DNA of 64,000 nt from contig CM076189.1 of assembly GCA_038277395.1 (NCBI GenBank), positions 83,565,421 to 83,629,420 on the forward strand. Direction: 5' to 3'. The position numbers and the translations under genes are program-made. Shown here in pieces: positions 23,413 to 35,015 of this stretch (position 1 is the first letter of the stretch; each line of letters opens with the position of its first letter). The notes below the pieces were generated by a model. That model did no database searches and had not been told where the DNA came from. It worked only from the letters and a program-made list of their open reading frames with translations. This stretch comes from Dryocosmus kuriphilus (Eukaryota; Arthropoda; Insecta; Hymenoptera; Cynipidae).

Positions 23413-23482
23413 CTCCGCTACGTGATTCAAACTAGTAACCTTCCAATCAGGAGTCAGACGCGGTACATTGAGCCACGGGGGA
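23413..23482 (-). tRNA. Degenerate tRNA-Trp-like sequence, Polinton I
   Basis: Aligned with 49,412-49,482, this has the D-arm GTGGCTCAATG, the anticodon stem TCTGA, and a T-arm in which TTCGA has become TTTGA. The anticodon loop reads CTCCTGA instead of CTCCAGA, and the stem is mispaired. A pseudogene, not a working tRNA. Confidence 0.6.
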
Positions 23483-23499
23483 TTATGACTACGTTCACC

Positions 23500-23935
23500 T
23501 CAACACAGGTGATAACGTTGTACAATAATAATAGCAATAATGTATTTAAAAGATTCGAACGTAACTATTTAAAAAGACTGCTCTAGAACCAGGCGCATTA
23601 CCCTTACGCCACAGAAATACACTTGTACATCCACCTCAAGGCAGGTGATACTTGTGTACAATAATAGTAATAGTGTATTTTGTAAGAGCCGAAAGTAAGA
23701 ACTTGCAAAGGCTGACGCGCTACGGTTGCACAACGTAGACATATTTCTACATTCAACTCAACGCAGGTGATACCGTTGTACAATAATAATAATAATATAC
23801 TTACGATGGTCGAAGGTAACTATTTACAAAGCTGATACGACTGCGCAGTAATCATAATATATTTACTAGAGTTCAAAGTTGATACCGATGTGCAGTTTTG
23901 ATGTATTTACAAGAGTCCTCAGTACCTAATTTTAA
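23500..23935. repeat. tRNA-fragment tandem array, Polinton I
   Basis: Units of about 115 bp, each with a CTCAACGCAGGTGATACCG block, a GTACAATAATAATA block and a GAACGTAACTATTTA block. Degraded tRNA A-box/anticodon fragments lie between them on the minus strand (GTGGCGTAAGGG near 23,605-23,620; another near 23,705-23,730). At least four units, shorter toward the polymerase end. Matches 49,500-49,815. Confidence 0.6.
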
Positions 23936-23984
23936 ATAAGAAGGACTAAATGTATATAATCGTCGACTGTAAGAATATCGTCAT

Positions 23985-26975
23985 CGTTATTGTCAGTAGC
24001 GTCAACATCCATTGCAGTATTGAATCTGTAGTTTTCCCACAAACTGTGTGTGTGGCTTTAGGGAGTAAGCATAGCTGATCGTCGTGAGGACTCAGTGCAA
24101 TTTTTGACAGTTTGATGGTCTCGACATTGTGTAGTCTCGATCTGATCACTTACTGCGTTCAGCTTTGGGCTGAAAAGTTTTTCAAGCATTCCGTGTAATC
24201 CTTGAACGTTATAGTTTTACATACGTACAGTTGCCGGATTCTACACCTCTGGCTTCCTTCACAAAGTCGTCACCGCTTACACGGATGCTATAAATTTTGC
24301 TCCTCAAGACAACAAATTCAGTGATAATTTTACAACACTCATCCTTCATGAGGCCCAAAACCCTTTCGTTGGCTTGCGGCATTCTGTAAACTTTTTCTAG
24401 AGGGTATTCGAAGGTCTCAAATTTGCGAATGTCCTGTTTCATGTCGGCGTAGATGTCGTCACATTTCAATTCATATATTAGATTGTCTTTGTCAGTGTAT
24501 AGGAATTTGCATTTTTTGCCGTACTTTTCAATCATATAGTCGTAGTGGAAGCCCTAAATAAGGATTTTTGATATATCCGGCACTACAAGCCTTACATAGA
24601 CCGGATTGTTGAACAAAACTTCAGTTCTTTTTAGTTCAATTGTAACGAGATTTTCACTGAAGATTGCTCGACTGTGAAAGTTTTATTTGGCTGTAAGGGC
24701 TTCTGCCCCATACCTAACTTCCCACTTTGTCACAAGTTTCATATCAACGTATTTTCGTACGTTCCTTATTGTCTTTCCGTAAACAGAATTATTCGTGAGT
24801 TTGAAGAGATTCTTTTCAAACTCGTTTTTAGCGTTAGTCCTCAGTATTGTGCTTAAATCAATATAACTTTTTAACCACGCTGATTGCTGAAATTTCAAAC
24901 CTCTGGGAATTTTACTAGCTTAAGTCCATGGACTAATGCATTTTGTAGAGCGCGATAATGAAGTGCGTACTTTCGCTTCGGCAGGAAGGTGGGTAGGAGC
25001 TCATCCTGGCTGGGCTCTGGTGGTTTCGAGTGTTCTGGAAAAAAAGGTAGATCATTGTGTTTTTCGAGAAGTTCCGCAAGATAGTCCAAATCTATTTCCA
25101 GAATGTCACCAAAGGGTGAATCTTCTGGAATGTTGAAATCAATGTTTTCGAAATTTGTAAGCTACTCGAAACAACCGTAAGGGAGAGGTCGTTCCATCGA
25201 CAAACCGTAGAGGTTTTTTGTATCCGAATATTCGATGTAGATGATCTCCTCATCTTTGTTGAAAGCTGGCATGTACTTATTATTTGCAAAGGCATAATAG
25301 TTGGAGCATTGACTTACTCCACCCCTTTTGCCTTGCTCAATTATCAACAGCATATCAACGTCAGTGAGGAGCTCTAATCTTACTTTCGAATGGCATGGCA
25401 TCCCATGCCAAGCCAGGAGGGGCGTACTAGTGCGCTGGATGTAGGTCTTAAGCCTCGTTGCGCAGTTCACAGTGACTTTCAAAGATGTCAGCCAAAAGCA
25501 GAATGTCAGTTTTCATGTACAGTCTGATGTATTCGCCGAGTGTCTTGATAATAAATGCCCGCCATACCTATTGTGCATGTGCATAACTTTGTCCGATATT
25601 TCTGAACCTTTGAGAGTGCTATAAAACTTCTCTTTTGGTGGAAGCTGAGTTTTATTGAGTCTGGTCCTCGAGTCCAAGTATTCACAGGGAAGAACATCCC
25701 TCCTGCTAAGAAGCTCAATTTTTTCTCGCTCAACACCGGCTGCGCTGACAAATTTGTATTGGGTGAGGTGTGACGCTAACTTTTTTAGGGAAGAAGCCAT
25801 AAATCGGAATGAGTCAATGAATATAAATTTTACTTGGATGTCCCAGACATACTTTGTGAATGAAATATATGTTTCCTTATAGAGTGCAAGAACTTTAACT
25901 TTACATTCAAATTGTGTGGCAATTTCGCGAATGATATAGTGAGCGTCATTCCTTGGCAATTTTATGTAATTGTTTAGCGAACCACTCTGCTTATTCCACA
26001 TCATCAGGGCATGACTCGTAGATGGACATTGAAACATTATAACTACCCTGGAAGAATAATCCGTTATTGAAGACATACTGTTTCTCGAAGGCTATTGTAT
26101 TGCATCTTCTCCCTCCTCGAATCTCATCATCATTTGCAGGTAATAAAAGGGCCTCAAAATCCACATAGCTGATGAAAGGAGCTCCTTTGCGCATCTTGAG
26201 GTTCTTGAACTAAATAATTTTCCTTTAAAAGTGGCAGCGCCACTTTACAATCGTTTAATTTAACAGAATTCTCAGTGTGAGCAGCAAGATTTTCTATACC
26301 TGCAAAGTAGTGCAAGAACCGGTCACAGATATACTTTTTCTTATTATGTTTGGACAGCTGTCTACTGGCTAATCGGGAAAGGTTCTTTATCCACACGTAG
26401 TGGAAGCTGTGTGTTCGATGTCGTCTGTTCTGGTCTTCTTTTTCTTCTCTTCTCCTCCTCCTTCTTCATTGCTGTTATCCTCAAAAACGTACACTTCTTT
26501 TACATGAAGAAAATTCATATGTGTGCCTCTTCATTATGCAGTTAGATGAACAGGCAACACCGTGTTGGCCCCTCTTCTTCATAAGAATGTACACCTTCAC
26601 TGATGCGTTGTTTCTGTCTTCAAGTTTTGGAACACCTTTCAGTTCAACAGGAAAAGTTATGTTAGAAAGGTCGAGCTCATCCTTGCATTGCTGGTATTTG
26701 GACTCGCGTTGTGTATATTTATTCGAGTCGGGTTGTGTACTGCTGAAAGTATAGCCCACTGGAAGCACTCGTTATCACCGTTTTGTATGTTGTCACAAGC
26801 TTCTTTTATCGTGATTTATAATGGAAGTTCATTGCATGAACTACCCTTCATTCGATTAACCTTGTTTATATTGACAGAAAACCTGGTAATCGAGCTTAAG
26901 GTCCATCCAGAATCCTTTTTCTCAAAGTCCTCCGTTTCCCTGAGGACTGGCAGCCTTAAATACGTTTAAAATCAT
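23985..26975 (-). pseudogene. Protein-primed family-B DNA polymerase, Polinton I
   Basis: Fragments in order from the N-terminus: KKDSGWTLSSITRFSVNIN (about 26,920), NITFPVELKGVPKLEDRNN (26,600), CDRFLHYFAGIENL (26,320), the exonuclease entry FISYVDFEALL (26,170), palm TKNLYGLSMERPLPYG (25,200), KLTNNSVYGKTIRNVRKY (24,780), the catalytic box as YTDKDNLIYEL (24,480; expected YxDTDS-like, so degenerate), then SDDDFVKE-like and RSRLHNVETIKLSKIALSPH (24,100). Replicates the element. Many frameshifts and a stop near 26,820. All but the C-terminal tail is deleted in the second Polinton. Confidence 0.9.
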
Positions 26976-27044
26976 ACTTTTAAGCCATTGCTCGAATATA
27001 TTGCTTCATTCTTTGGTTTGAAATTGTTCTCGTGTGGCTTTTCT

Positions 27045-27640
27045 TTACCAATTTTTGTGTAACTGGTAAGAAGTAATGCACTTACTTTCAAACCTTGTGT
27101 TGTCGTAATTCTTTGCCCACTCGTATATTAAATAATCGCTGAACATCGTACAAGAATGCAAGAACATCTTTGCGCATAAAATTTGCCACAACACATGTTT
27201 TAACGCGACTGTTAAAAATGTTGTCAAAACCTAACCACTTTACACGATTATCATGTCATCTTGATTTTTCTGCAAATCTCTTCACGCTCCTTTCTTTCCC
27301 AAATAATTGAAGCGATCCTCCAATCATGCAAGCTTTCCAATTAAATTCAGAACCTTTTGCTTTCTGCAAAATAAATGCGCTGGTGCTTTTCTATAAAGTT
27401 TTCTCCTGACTGTCTTTAGATAAAGCGAGCAATCATTCTTCCACTTCTTGACTTTATTTAGAGGTGTGTATCCAGAGGTCCTCATTATAGTCATCACGTT
27501 CTCTATATTGGAAATGGGTTCTACGCACACGCCGAGTACCATTTTTAACATTCACGCTAATAAAGTCCACAACTGTACTACATGTTGAGTGTCTTTTTTC
27601 ACCAGATAAAACAGACAACATTATTAAAGTCCTCAACTGA
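27045..27640 (-). pseudogene. Unknown Polinton region upstream of the polymerase
   Basis: Short minus-strand frames (27,324-27,551: NIENVMTIMRTSGYTPLNKV, LKTVRRKLYRKAPAHLFCR; 27,045-27,227: LWQILCAKMFLHSCTMFSDY) are conserved in position in the second copy at 50,095-50,590, suggesting a former gene. Family not recognised. Confidence 0.4.
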
Positions 27641-28064
27641 ACTATCCGTTCAGTGTCTTGTTTTCACCAGATATATAATAGCCTATTCACTATTAAAATG
27701 CACTGGAAATTCTTTTCTATCTTCTTTCACACGATGTGAACTGCTTTGAAGACAACACTGAACTCTCAGCGCTCGAGGATTCCCAAGTTCTCGGCAAGTT
27801 TCAGCACGTATACGCGTGGTTCAAAAAGTTCTTTCAGTTTCTAGAAAGACCCTCTGCCGAAGCTTCAGGCAGAGACGCTTCGAGAAATTTCTACACAGCT
27901 CTTTCGTGTCCTCAATGCTACAATTCTTAGTCTATGATTTAGATCTGTGCAAGGAACTTGCCTCTTCTTTTATCCGTTTTGATGTATCTATTACCGTTTT
28001 CGGAACATCTCCCAATTCTGAAAATTGCAGAAAATTTTAGGTTTTCGAGATATTCGCAAATTCT
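27641..28064. other. Polinton I right subterminal region
   Basis: No gene. Contains AGTTCTCGGCAAGTTTCA and an inverted-looking CTCTGCCGAAGCTTCAGGCA near 27,851-27,871. Matches 50,820-51,200. Confidence 0.5.
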
Positions 28065-28200
28065 GTGACGTAAATTTAACCTTGGCAATAACGAATAATG
28101 CATTCTGTCTTAGACAAAAAATTTCTATCATTTCTACAGGCCTATAGGTGTAAGAGAGTGAAGGGGTAAGAGGCAGTTGTTTTCACCAATTTCGTGTCTC
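28065..28200. repeat. Polinton I right terminal inverted repeat
   Basis: GTGACGTAAATTTAACC ... CACCAATTTCGTGTCTC, the reverse complement of 18,138-18,293. Also matches 51,201-51,304. Confidence 0.82.
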
Positions 28201-29279
28201 TGACTGTTGCATAGTGACGTCATCGAGAACATTCTAAAAGCTGAGCACGGACATGAACCAATTCTGGTCTCAAATGTTGTATTAGCCTGAAAAGGAGCTT
28301 ACCTAACCGACTAATGGCAAAGGACTCGTTTCATTTTCATCAGGTTCCTAACTTAACGCCTGATGGAAAAAAACAGCCAAATTCCTAACTGAAACATTGC
28401 CACCTTACCAGTTGTCGGTGGGGTCATCTGTCGACATCAGCGCGAACGTTTTCGTATTATACCTGTAAAACATACATTTAGCCTGGAAGAAAACCATATC
28501 TCACCGACTGAGGTTAATACCGACTGTCAATAACTTAAGCTGGAACAGAACCAACGATGGAGTAGTGGCGCCATCTTTTGGCGTCAACGCGAAGCTTGTC
28601 GTGGCGTGGCCAAACTGTTCTAACTGTACTGCTGCCAATTCTAAATATAGACAATTTTCAATTACAATTTTAAATTTCGAAATTTTATAATGCCTCAATT
28701 TTTATCTTTCACAAATTTTATTTCCCGTCAACTTGTTTACAATGTATATATTTTTTCGTTTCTTTTTATAAGTCCCGATTTGAAAAATATCAATAAAGAT
28801 AACAATTTTTAAAGAAAATATATCTATTTGCGAAAAATGTTATGAAAAGCGCGTTTTTCATTGAAAACAGCACCTTAATTGTTTATTTTCATACAATTGA
28901 AAAAAAAAATGAAAAAAATGAATATATAAACGGTTTAATATATAAAAAACAAAACAAAAACTTAAAGAAATTGGAGGCTGGGAGAATCTCAGATTGCTGT
29001 TTTGAAATTTCAAAATACACAATGATTTTTAATATCGTGACTTTTAAATTTTAAAATTCGAATTGAATATTCCACAGAAAGTGGCATTGAAATTTTAAAA
29101 CAAGTGATATTGCATTTTCATACATGTTGGATTTTAGGTTACAAAAGTCCATGAAATTTACTACAGATCTGTGTCTCTTAAAAGATTCCTATGCATTTTT
29201 CGGAAGTTTCTATAAGAAATTTCTAACATTAGCCGCCGTTCTTAATAAAGTGTGATATTAAGGAAAGAGTCCATGATAC
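28201..29279. other. Right flank shared by both Polintons, then AT-rich
   Basis: 28,201-28,720 matches 51,305-51,850 (for example GACGTCATCGAGAAC and CAATTCTAAATAT). 28,720-29,270 matches 1-360 and 51,900-52,390. No gene. The shared flank shows that Polinton and unit were duplicated together. Confidence 0.6.
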
Positions 29280-29790
29280 TTTCAATGAATCTAGTAAGAG
29301 AAATAAATGGCGTTATACTTATAATGCAGTTGATTTAAAAGTTACATTACTTTATGTTGAAGGTCACTCTGAGCTTTTAAGACGTACATTGAAGCAAATT
29401 AATATTAATGTTTATTTTAAAAACAATGACACACTTGATAAATATTTGTTAAAAAAGAAGGAAGTGGATAGTATTGAAAATTTATCTGGAGTTGTTTATC
29501 TTAAAAAATATAAATTTCGTAAATAGTTTATATTGGTGAAACTGATAGAAGATTGGTGACTAGAGTAGCTGAACATAAGAGGTATTGTAAGATTGTCGCA
29601 CTATCCTCATTTGTAGTTTCTCAATTGAATCCCCTATAGCCGTCGAAGATTGCATATTCGCTTTTGTAAATTATGATTGTCATTCCTCGTTGTTCCATGT
29701 CACAAATCGTTATCATACCACAAATTCAAAAATATCTTACAGAAATTTTTTATAAGGTATTTGCTAAAATGGAATACGTCGACTTGGTTT
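29280..29790 (+). mobile_element. Penelope-like remnant, unit II
   Basis: Reads LLYVEGHSELLRRTLKQINI and NDTLDKYLLKKKEVDSIENL (RT end), VVYLKKYKF, then a stop and frameshift in the endonuclease region. It is collinear with 400-1,300 but more decayed, with a deletion in the endonuclease. Confidence 0.72.
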
Positions 29791-29904
29791 ATTGATTCTG
29801 TGTTCTGTTAATTAGAACTTGAGATAAAAAAAATCATCTGTATGAAGAAAATCTGAAGTCTTCAGTGGCTTATGCCTCGTACTTTAGCTTAACATTTATT
29901 TCAT

Positions 29905-30395
29905 TTAATGCACGTTTTGAACTACATGGTAAAGATACTGTAGAGAATCTCGGTTTACAGTAGTGAATTGAAAATGGTATGCCATTTTGGCGCTGGGGAC
30001 TATTGGCGTTTCCGCGACTTCTTCTGAGGTCATAGGTTGAAACGTGCCGTCGCGCATCTGTACCTTTACTCGTTTTTTGCCGTAATCATACAATCCTCGA
30101 AGACGCTCCATATTCTCCACTGTTGCGAAAACCTCACCATCCCTTGTTGATAATACAATATATTCTTCTGCAGGCAGAGGCAGATATCTGCGTTGTACTA
30201 GCATTTTAATTCCTTTACCTGGAGGAAAAATGAATCTTCGAAATTCGAATATCCGGCTGGAATTCAAGCAGGGAATAAGCCGTCTGTATCCAGCGTCTCC
30301 CAGTTCGCGAGATCGAGGAATTCTAGGAATAGGAGACCTGGACCTTTCACGAGGAGCAGCCGTGGCAGAAGAACTTAGATTTCTGACAGGAGAAT
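29905..30395 (-). CDS. Last exon of unknown secreted-protein gene, unit II
   Basis: Open from an acceptor (TTTTTGCAG before 30,395) to a stop at 29,905: 2 nt plus 162 codons. It starts SPVRNLSSSATAAPRERSRS and shares NSSRIFEFRRFIFPP, EYIVLSTRDGEVFATVENM and MTSEEVAETP with the other copies. A stretch of about 150 nt (30,110-30,260) is almost identical to unit I 1,650-1,800. With exons at 31,451-31,534 and 32,780-32,837 it forms the only structurally complete copy with short introns. Predicted product about 210 residues with a signal peptide. Function unknown. Confidence 0.75.
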
Positions 30396-30523
30396 CTGCA
30401 AAAAGGAATAGATTAATCATTTTTTTATTACATAAATTTATTATAATGAAAGGTGTATATAGGATGCACAAAAATTGGCGAATCTCTTTCTAAAAACACT
30501 CTCCCCTAGTTTTTAGGGGCTTA

Positions 30524-31322
30524 GATTCTCATCTTCCTCCTCCGTTCCTCTTATTCCTGCTCTTCAGTTGAAGTAAGTGTAGAAAAAATTCTCTGCTTCA
30601 AGGAAAATCGATTGACCTATAATATTAATGCTTCGTGACATCTTTACTCGTTTAGGGAAACATACCGTATTTTGGCTGACCCCATTATTAATTGTTTAAA
30701 AGATCATTTTTCTGGTAATTGGGGTTTAAATTTGATAAGATTATACCTATAAGCTTTCCTAAATTATATCAGACGTTTCGACCTCGGATACGGTTCTCGT
30801 CCAGTGCCAAGAAGAACACATATAAAATTTCTACTTGAACGTTACGAATCTATGTGTAAAAATAAGCAAGCAGTGTGTGTAAATATGTAAATCAGGGCAA
30901 GCAACTTGATCAGCTTATTAGATGTTAGCTCGTTCTTTAAAACAATAGTCATGTTGCATGCTGTCATTTACATATTTACAGTCACTGTATGATTAATGTT
31001 GCATATTAGAATTTATATATATAATTACTGGGCACTGAAGAGAATTCCTATCCGGCGTCGAAAAGTCCACAATAATTTAGGAAAGCTTATAGGTATATTT
31101 TTATTAAATCTAGACACTAATTGACAAAGAAATTATCTTCTAAACCATAAATAATAATTGGGTCAATCGGAAAACGGTACCTTTCCATAAAAGCGTAAAT
31201 ATGTCACGAAACATTAATATTATAAGTCAATCGATTTCTTTAGAGTCAGAGAATCTTTTTTACGCTTACATCAACTGTGAAAGAGGAGGATGAGGAGGCA
31301 TAGGAGGAGGAAGATGAGGATT
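30524..31322. repeat. Complete intronic foldback (hairpin) element, unit II
   Basis: The left arm begins GATTCTCATCTTCCTCCTCC and the right arm ends with its inverse (GGAGGAAGATGAGG). Inner blocks such as TAAGCTTTCCTAAATTATAT (30,750) are inverted at about 31,070-31,095, and the apex at 30,880-30,980 repeats the GCAACTTGA/TCATGTTGC stem. About 800 bp, noncoding, within the last intron. It may be a foldback MITE; no target duplication could be read. Confidence 0.8.
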
Positions 31323-31450
31323 ACTTAAATGAAATAATCAAAATGTTTTATGTGATGTGACATGTCAAAAATACTTAGGAAAGATTTTGAATTATTTTTG
31401 CATATCCAATCTCAACAATTAATTCGAAACCCGCCAGCCTATTGACTTAC

Positions 31451-31534
31451 GAATATATTGGCGTCCATCCCTTACTGGTACACCGGTATCGTCCAATGGA
31501 ATATTAAGATCGAATGGTTCAGATCCCTTCGTAC
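31451..31534 (-). CDS. 84-nt internal exon, unit II
   Basis: Acceptor TTTACCAAATCAG, donor GTAAGT, phase 1 at both ends. Reads TKGSEPFDLNIPLDDTG then VPVRDGRQYI. The first codon, formed with exon 1, would be TGT (cysteine). Same length as units I and III. Confidence 0.72.
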
Positions 31535-32779
31535 CTGATTTGGTAAAAAAAGACAAAACTATTTAGCAGTGGAATTTTGTTGGCTCAAACAGTCTATCTT
31601 AAAATACAAAAGGTGTCCTAAGAACATAGTATTTTACCAAAAGTGAAACCCTTATCTATTTCTGAAAAATGATGAAAAAAAACGGGTTTTTTGAACATTC
31701 CCTTTTCCACTCCATCTCATTTCATAAGTAACTGTACAATGATTAAAGCATGTAAAATTCGCGGTAAAAATAAAAAATGGAACATTGCATATCTGAAGGT
31801 TTCGGAGCAATAGCCTAGAGTTACGACTTAAGTGAGTAATTTCATCATAAATAGGATATTTTGTTTCAAAAATATTATTCGTGTAAAATCAGCTACCGAT
31901 GGTCATGATTCGAGTTTTTTTCTAGCTTTGTAGTGAATTTTATACACCTTAATTCTTGTACAGATACTTTACAACTGAAGTCATATTTTTTCATTCATGT
32001 TAGTAGAGATTTTGAGAAAAATTTTAAAATCGATTAAGATAACTTAAATTTCTTAAAATCTCATAAAACGTTAAAACTCTTAAAATTCTCAAAAGCCCTC
32101 AATGCCATAAAACCTTTAAACTTCATTAGAACCCTTTAAAAACTTAAAAAACCTTTATTAACTGTTGGAAATCATAAAATCCTTTAAATACTATAAACCC
32201 CTTATTAATTTATATTCTTTTAAAATTCCTTAAAGGCCCTGAAATCTCTTAAAATACCTTAATCATTTAAAACCTTAAAACCCTTAAAATTCTAGAAAGC
32301 CTCTAAATCCCTTTAAACAGACAAAACTTTCAAACCTCTTAGAAACCATTTCAGCCCTTAAAATATCTAAAACTATTCAAACTCGTAAAACAATTTTAAA
32401 TCCCAGAAATTAGATAAATATCTTAGAGCCTCCTAAAGTCCCTTAAATCCCAGGAAAGACCCTAGAACTCTTAAAATCTTTTTGCGCACATAAAATCCTT
32501 TTAAATCGTTGGAATAAGAAGTTTGATTTAATTTTAAGGCTACTTCGTTGATTCTGTTACAATTTTGAAGTTTCAAGTTACACGATTTAATATTGGAGCG
32601 TTAAAGGTTTAATAATATTTCTTTAATTATCTTTTTTTCTTCCATATAGAAACTTTGGATGAATAGACACTCTTTAGTATGATCAACTCAAAATGGAAGC
32701 TGTTAAGGAAACATGTTTTGAGAACATATTTATGTAATATTTGATATGAATAATAAATTTAAGAATCTTTTGCACTTAC
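31535..32779 (-). other. Predicted intron 1, unit II
   Basis: No frame. Collinear with 7,844-9,110. Holds a TTAAAATCCC satellite at about 32,040-32,515. Confidence 0.55.
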
Positions 32780-32837
32780 ATTTAAGGCGAACCAAACACA
32801 AGAATGTGAGAAATATAGTGTTCATAAAAATGTTCAT
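32780..32837 (-). CDS. Signal-peptide first exon, unit II
   Basis: ATG at 32,837 in AATAAAATGAAC. 19 codons plus 1 nt, then donor GTAAGTG. Reads MNIFMNTIFLTFLCLVRLK: basic or polar start, strong hydrophobic core. Compared with unit I, the frame, length and hydrophobicity are kept while many residues differ. Confidence 0.62.
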
Positions 32838-33489
32838 TTTATTAAACGGAAACGTTGATGAAGTAATAAAAACTAATATTTTTTAGGAACTGTGTGTCTC
32901 GATTAGTGGCTGCTTTCTGTACTGCCTTTTATTACTTTTATCTTATAATGAGGTTATATTTATTCTTTGAAAAAATAGTTTCAAGGAACGAAGATTATTG
33001 TTATCAGATTCCAAATTCTTCCATATTCGCTAGACTTGTTCTACGCACACATTATAAAATTAGAATTAATTAAGCTTAAAATATTTGTTAAAGATTGAAT
33101 GATATAGTCAGTTATAAGAAATGGTTTAAAGTATTTTCCTTATCTTTTAAGTTTCTCTGTCATGTATAAAATCTCAATTAATAATAAAGAAAAATTTGCT
33201 TAAGGAAACTTCTTTTAAACTCTCAGGCTTTTGAAAAATTTTTTAAGTATTTTATTTAGTTAAATTAACAAAATTTTAAGTGCTTGAATTCGGTGAAAAA
33301 CTTATAATTTTCTTTACACTAAAAGTTTTTCAGACTAAATTTAGGAATATCTTGAAATTATGAAATTTGAAACCAAAAGTTTTCTGAATATTTTCTGAGC
33401 TCTTTCTTTAATTTAATTAATCGAATTTTAATTTCATGAATTTTTTTTCAAACTTTTGTTACAAACATTTGTTTAATTATATTGAAAGA
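32838..33489. other. Upstream region of unit II gene
   Basis: AT-rich sequence collinear with 9,169-9,740. No frame or motif that I can support. Confidence 0.45.
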
Positions 33490-33700
33490 ACGTATAGTGG
33501 TAGTAGCAGATGGGCACTAAGATCAGACTCCCGGTCCTCATTCCATCTTCCCCCTTTACCGTACTTTGGCAACTACTCGCACAATCGTTTTGGCCTTACG
33601 TCATCGATGCACCCTAGAATGTCAGTGTAGAGATTCTTTAACGAGAGTGACAGCTGACACGCCCCCCTTTAGTTGTTATTTTACGCGGGGTGACATGGTA
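33490..33700 (-). promoter_or_regulatory. Conserved block, candidate promoter/5' region, unit II
   Basis: Partner of 9,740-10,010, with CATCTTCCCCCTTTAC, the CRE-like TGACGTAAGGCC (minus strand), GTGACAGCTGACACGCCCCC and near-identical spacing. Function inferred only from position and conservation. Confidence 0.4.
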
Positions 33701-33939
33701 TGATCTCGGTAAAAAAATTATAACTTTCTTTGTATTAAAATCTTTTTAGAGCAAATTTAGGAACTTTTGGAAATTTTGAAATTTAAAAACTAAAAATTCT
33801 CTAAATATTTTCTAAATTCATTATTTAATTAAATTAATCAACTTTTAATTGCATGCATTTTCTTTCAAAAGTTTTTACTAACATTTATTTATTTATACTG
33901 AAAAAATTAAAGCGAATGATCAAACAAAAGTTTCAAAAG

Positions 33940-34440
33940 TTTTTACATTCTCATCTCAGTGAGGAGGTATTAGTTTTATGTGAAAATTGACTTTCGCGGA
34001 GTTCATCAAATTTCGACGTTTCATGGCCCCTTGAATCCGAAAAACATATTTTTTACGACGGCGTCTGTCTGTTATCGTTGTCGTTGTCGTCGTCGTCTTT
34101 TCCGACGATAACTTTCGAACGGCCAATCGGATTAGATTGCTCTTTGAGACACTAAAAAGAACGGACGAGTTCGCTGACCAGCATTTTTTCCCATGTGGTT
34201 ACAGTTTTATCTATCAAAAACTGTTTTCACAAAATAAAAAAATCCATTCTCTGGCTAAAATATGCGAGATACGAAAAAATAGTAGATAGTATAATTCTTC
34301 ACTTAAAAAAAAATCTACAATTGTACGACGGTGTCTTTATGTTATTGTCGTTGAGGTCGTCGTGTCGTCTATTAACGCGATAACTTTTGGAAATAATCAT
34401 CAGATTGGATTGCGCTTTGGCACACTTCTTCACGGTCCAG
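33940..34440 (+). repeat. Unclassified interspersed repeat, two copies
   Basis: 33,940-34,290 and a partial copy at 34,310-34,440 share ACGACGG(C/T)GTCT, a GTTGTCGTTG run and a CGATAACTTT motif. An inverted copy is at 13,890-14,150. No coding potential. Confidence 0.6.
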
Positions 34441-34464
34441 AAATAAATGACGAGCTCGGTAAGG

Positions 34465-35015
34465 GATGGGGCAACTTTGCACGTAGCAACATTGCACGTG
34501 CCCGACTGTGCACTTTGATGGCCAGGCGGACAACTGTGCACGTCGTTGGTCAGGCGGACAACTGTGCACGTGCCAACTGAGTACGTTCCATCTGTGCACA
34601 TGCACAGGTGGTACTTGAGCCATTTGTATTGTTTATTTGAACAATCAATATCTCAAGGGGTAGGTATTTAAACTTATATTATTTTTATGCCAGTCACAGG
34701 GGGGCTTTCCCGCCCTCCATGAGATGTTGGAAAAGGTGTAGGGATGCGACTTTACATTATTTCTGTGACCAGTCATAGGGGTGTTGTCCAAGTGAAAACG
34801 TACGCGTCTAAATTTTAACGTTCACAGTTGTCACTTGGACAACTGTGCAGGTGAATAGATGGTACTTGGAAAACTGTGCACGTCGAAACTTAAACGTTAA
34901 CAGTGGTCACTTAAACAAATCTACACGTCGAAATTTCGACGTGCACAGGTGGGCTCCTGTGGACTTGGACGAGCATAGATGGACGTGCACAGTTGGGCAC
35001 GTGCAAAGTTGCTAC
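34465..35015. repeat. GTGCAC/CACGTG-rich irregular repeat cluster
   Basis: At least ten occurrences of ACTGTGCACGT, CTGTGCACATGCAC, GTGCACAG or related 10-20-bp units, spaced about 25-45 bp, in both orientations because GTGCAC and CACGTG are palindromes. Broken in the middle (34,640-34,800) by non-repetitive sequence. Short frames through it are by-products. Confidence 0.8.

Larger units (their letters stand above)
18138..28200. mobile_element. Maverick/Polinton element I
   Basis: About 10.1 kb bounded by inverted repeats at 18,138-18,293 and 28,065-28,200. It carries the Polinton gene set in decayed form: small replication-linked protein, phospholipase A2-like gene, packaging-type ATPase, two unknown/structural genes, integrase with chromodomain, and family-B DNA polymerase. 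Minor capsid and protease genes, present in the 45-51 kb copy, are missing. No major capsid gene was found. The exact termini and the target duplication could not be fixed. Flanking sequence to the right (28,201-28,720) also matches that of the second copy. Confidence 0.88.

Noticed and set aside
23500..23935. CRISPR-like array reading of the ~115-bp repeats
   Set aside because: Units are degenerate, unequal, tRNA-derived, and the sequence is eukaryotic.
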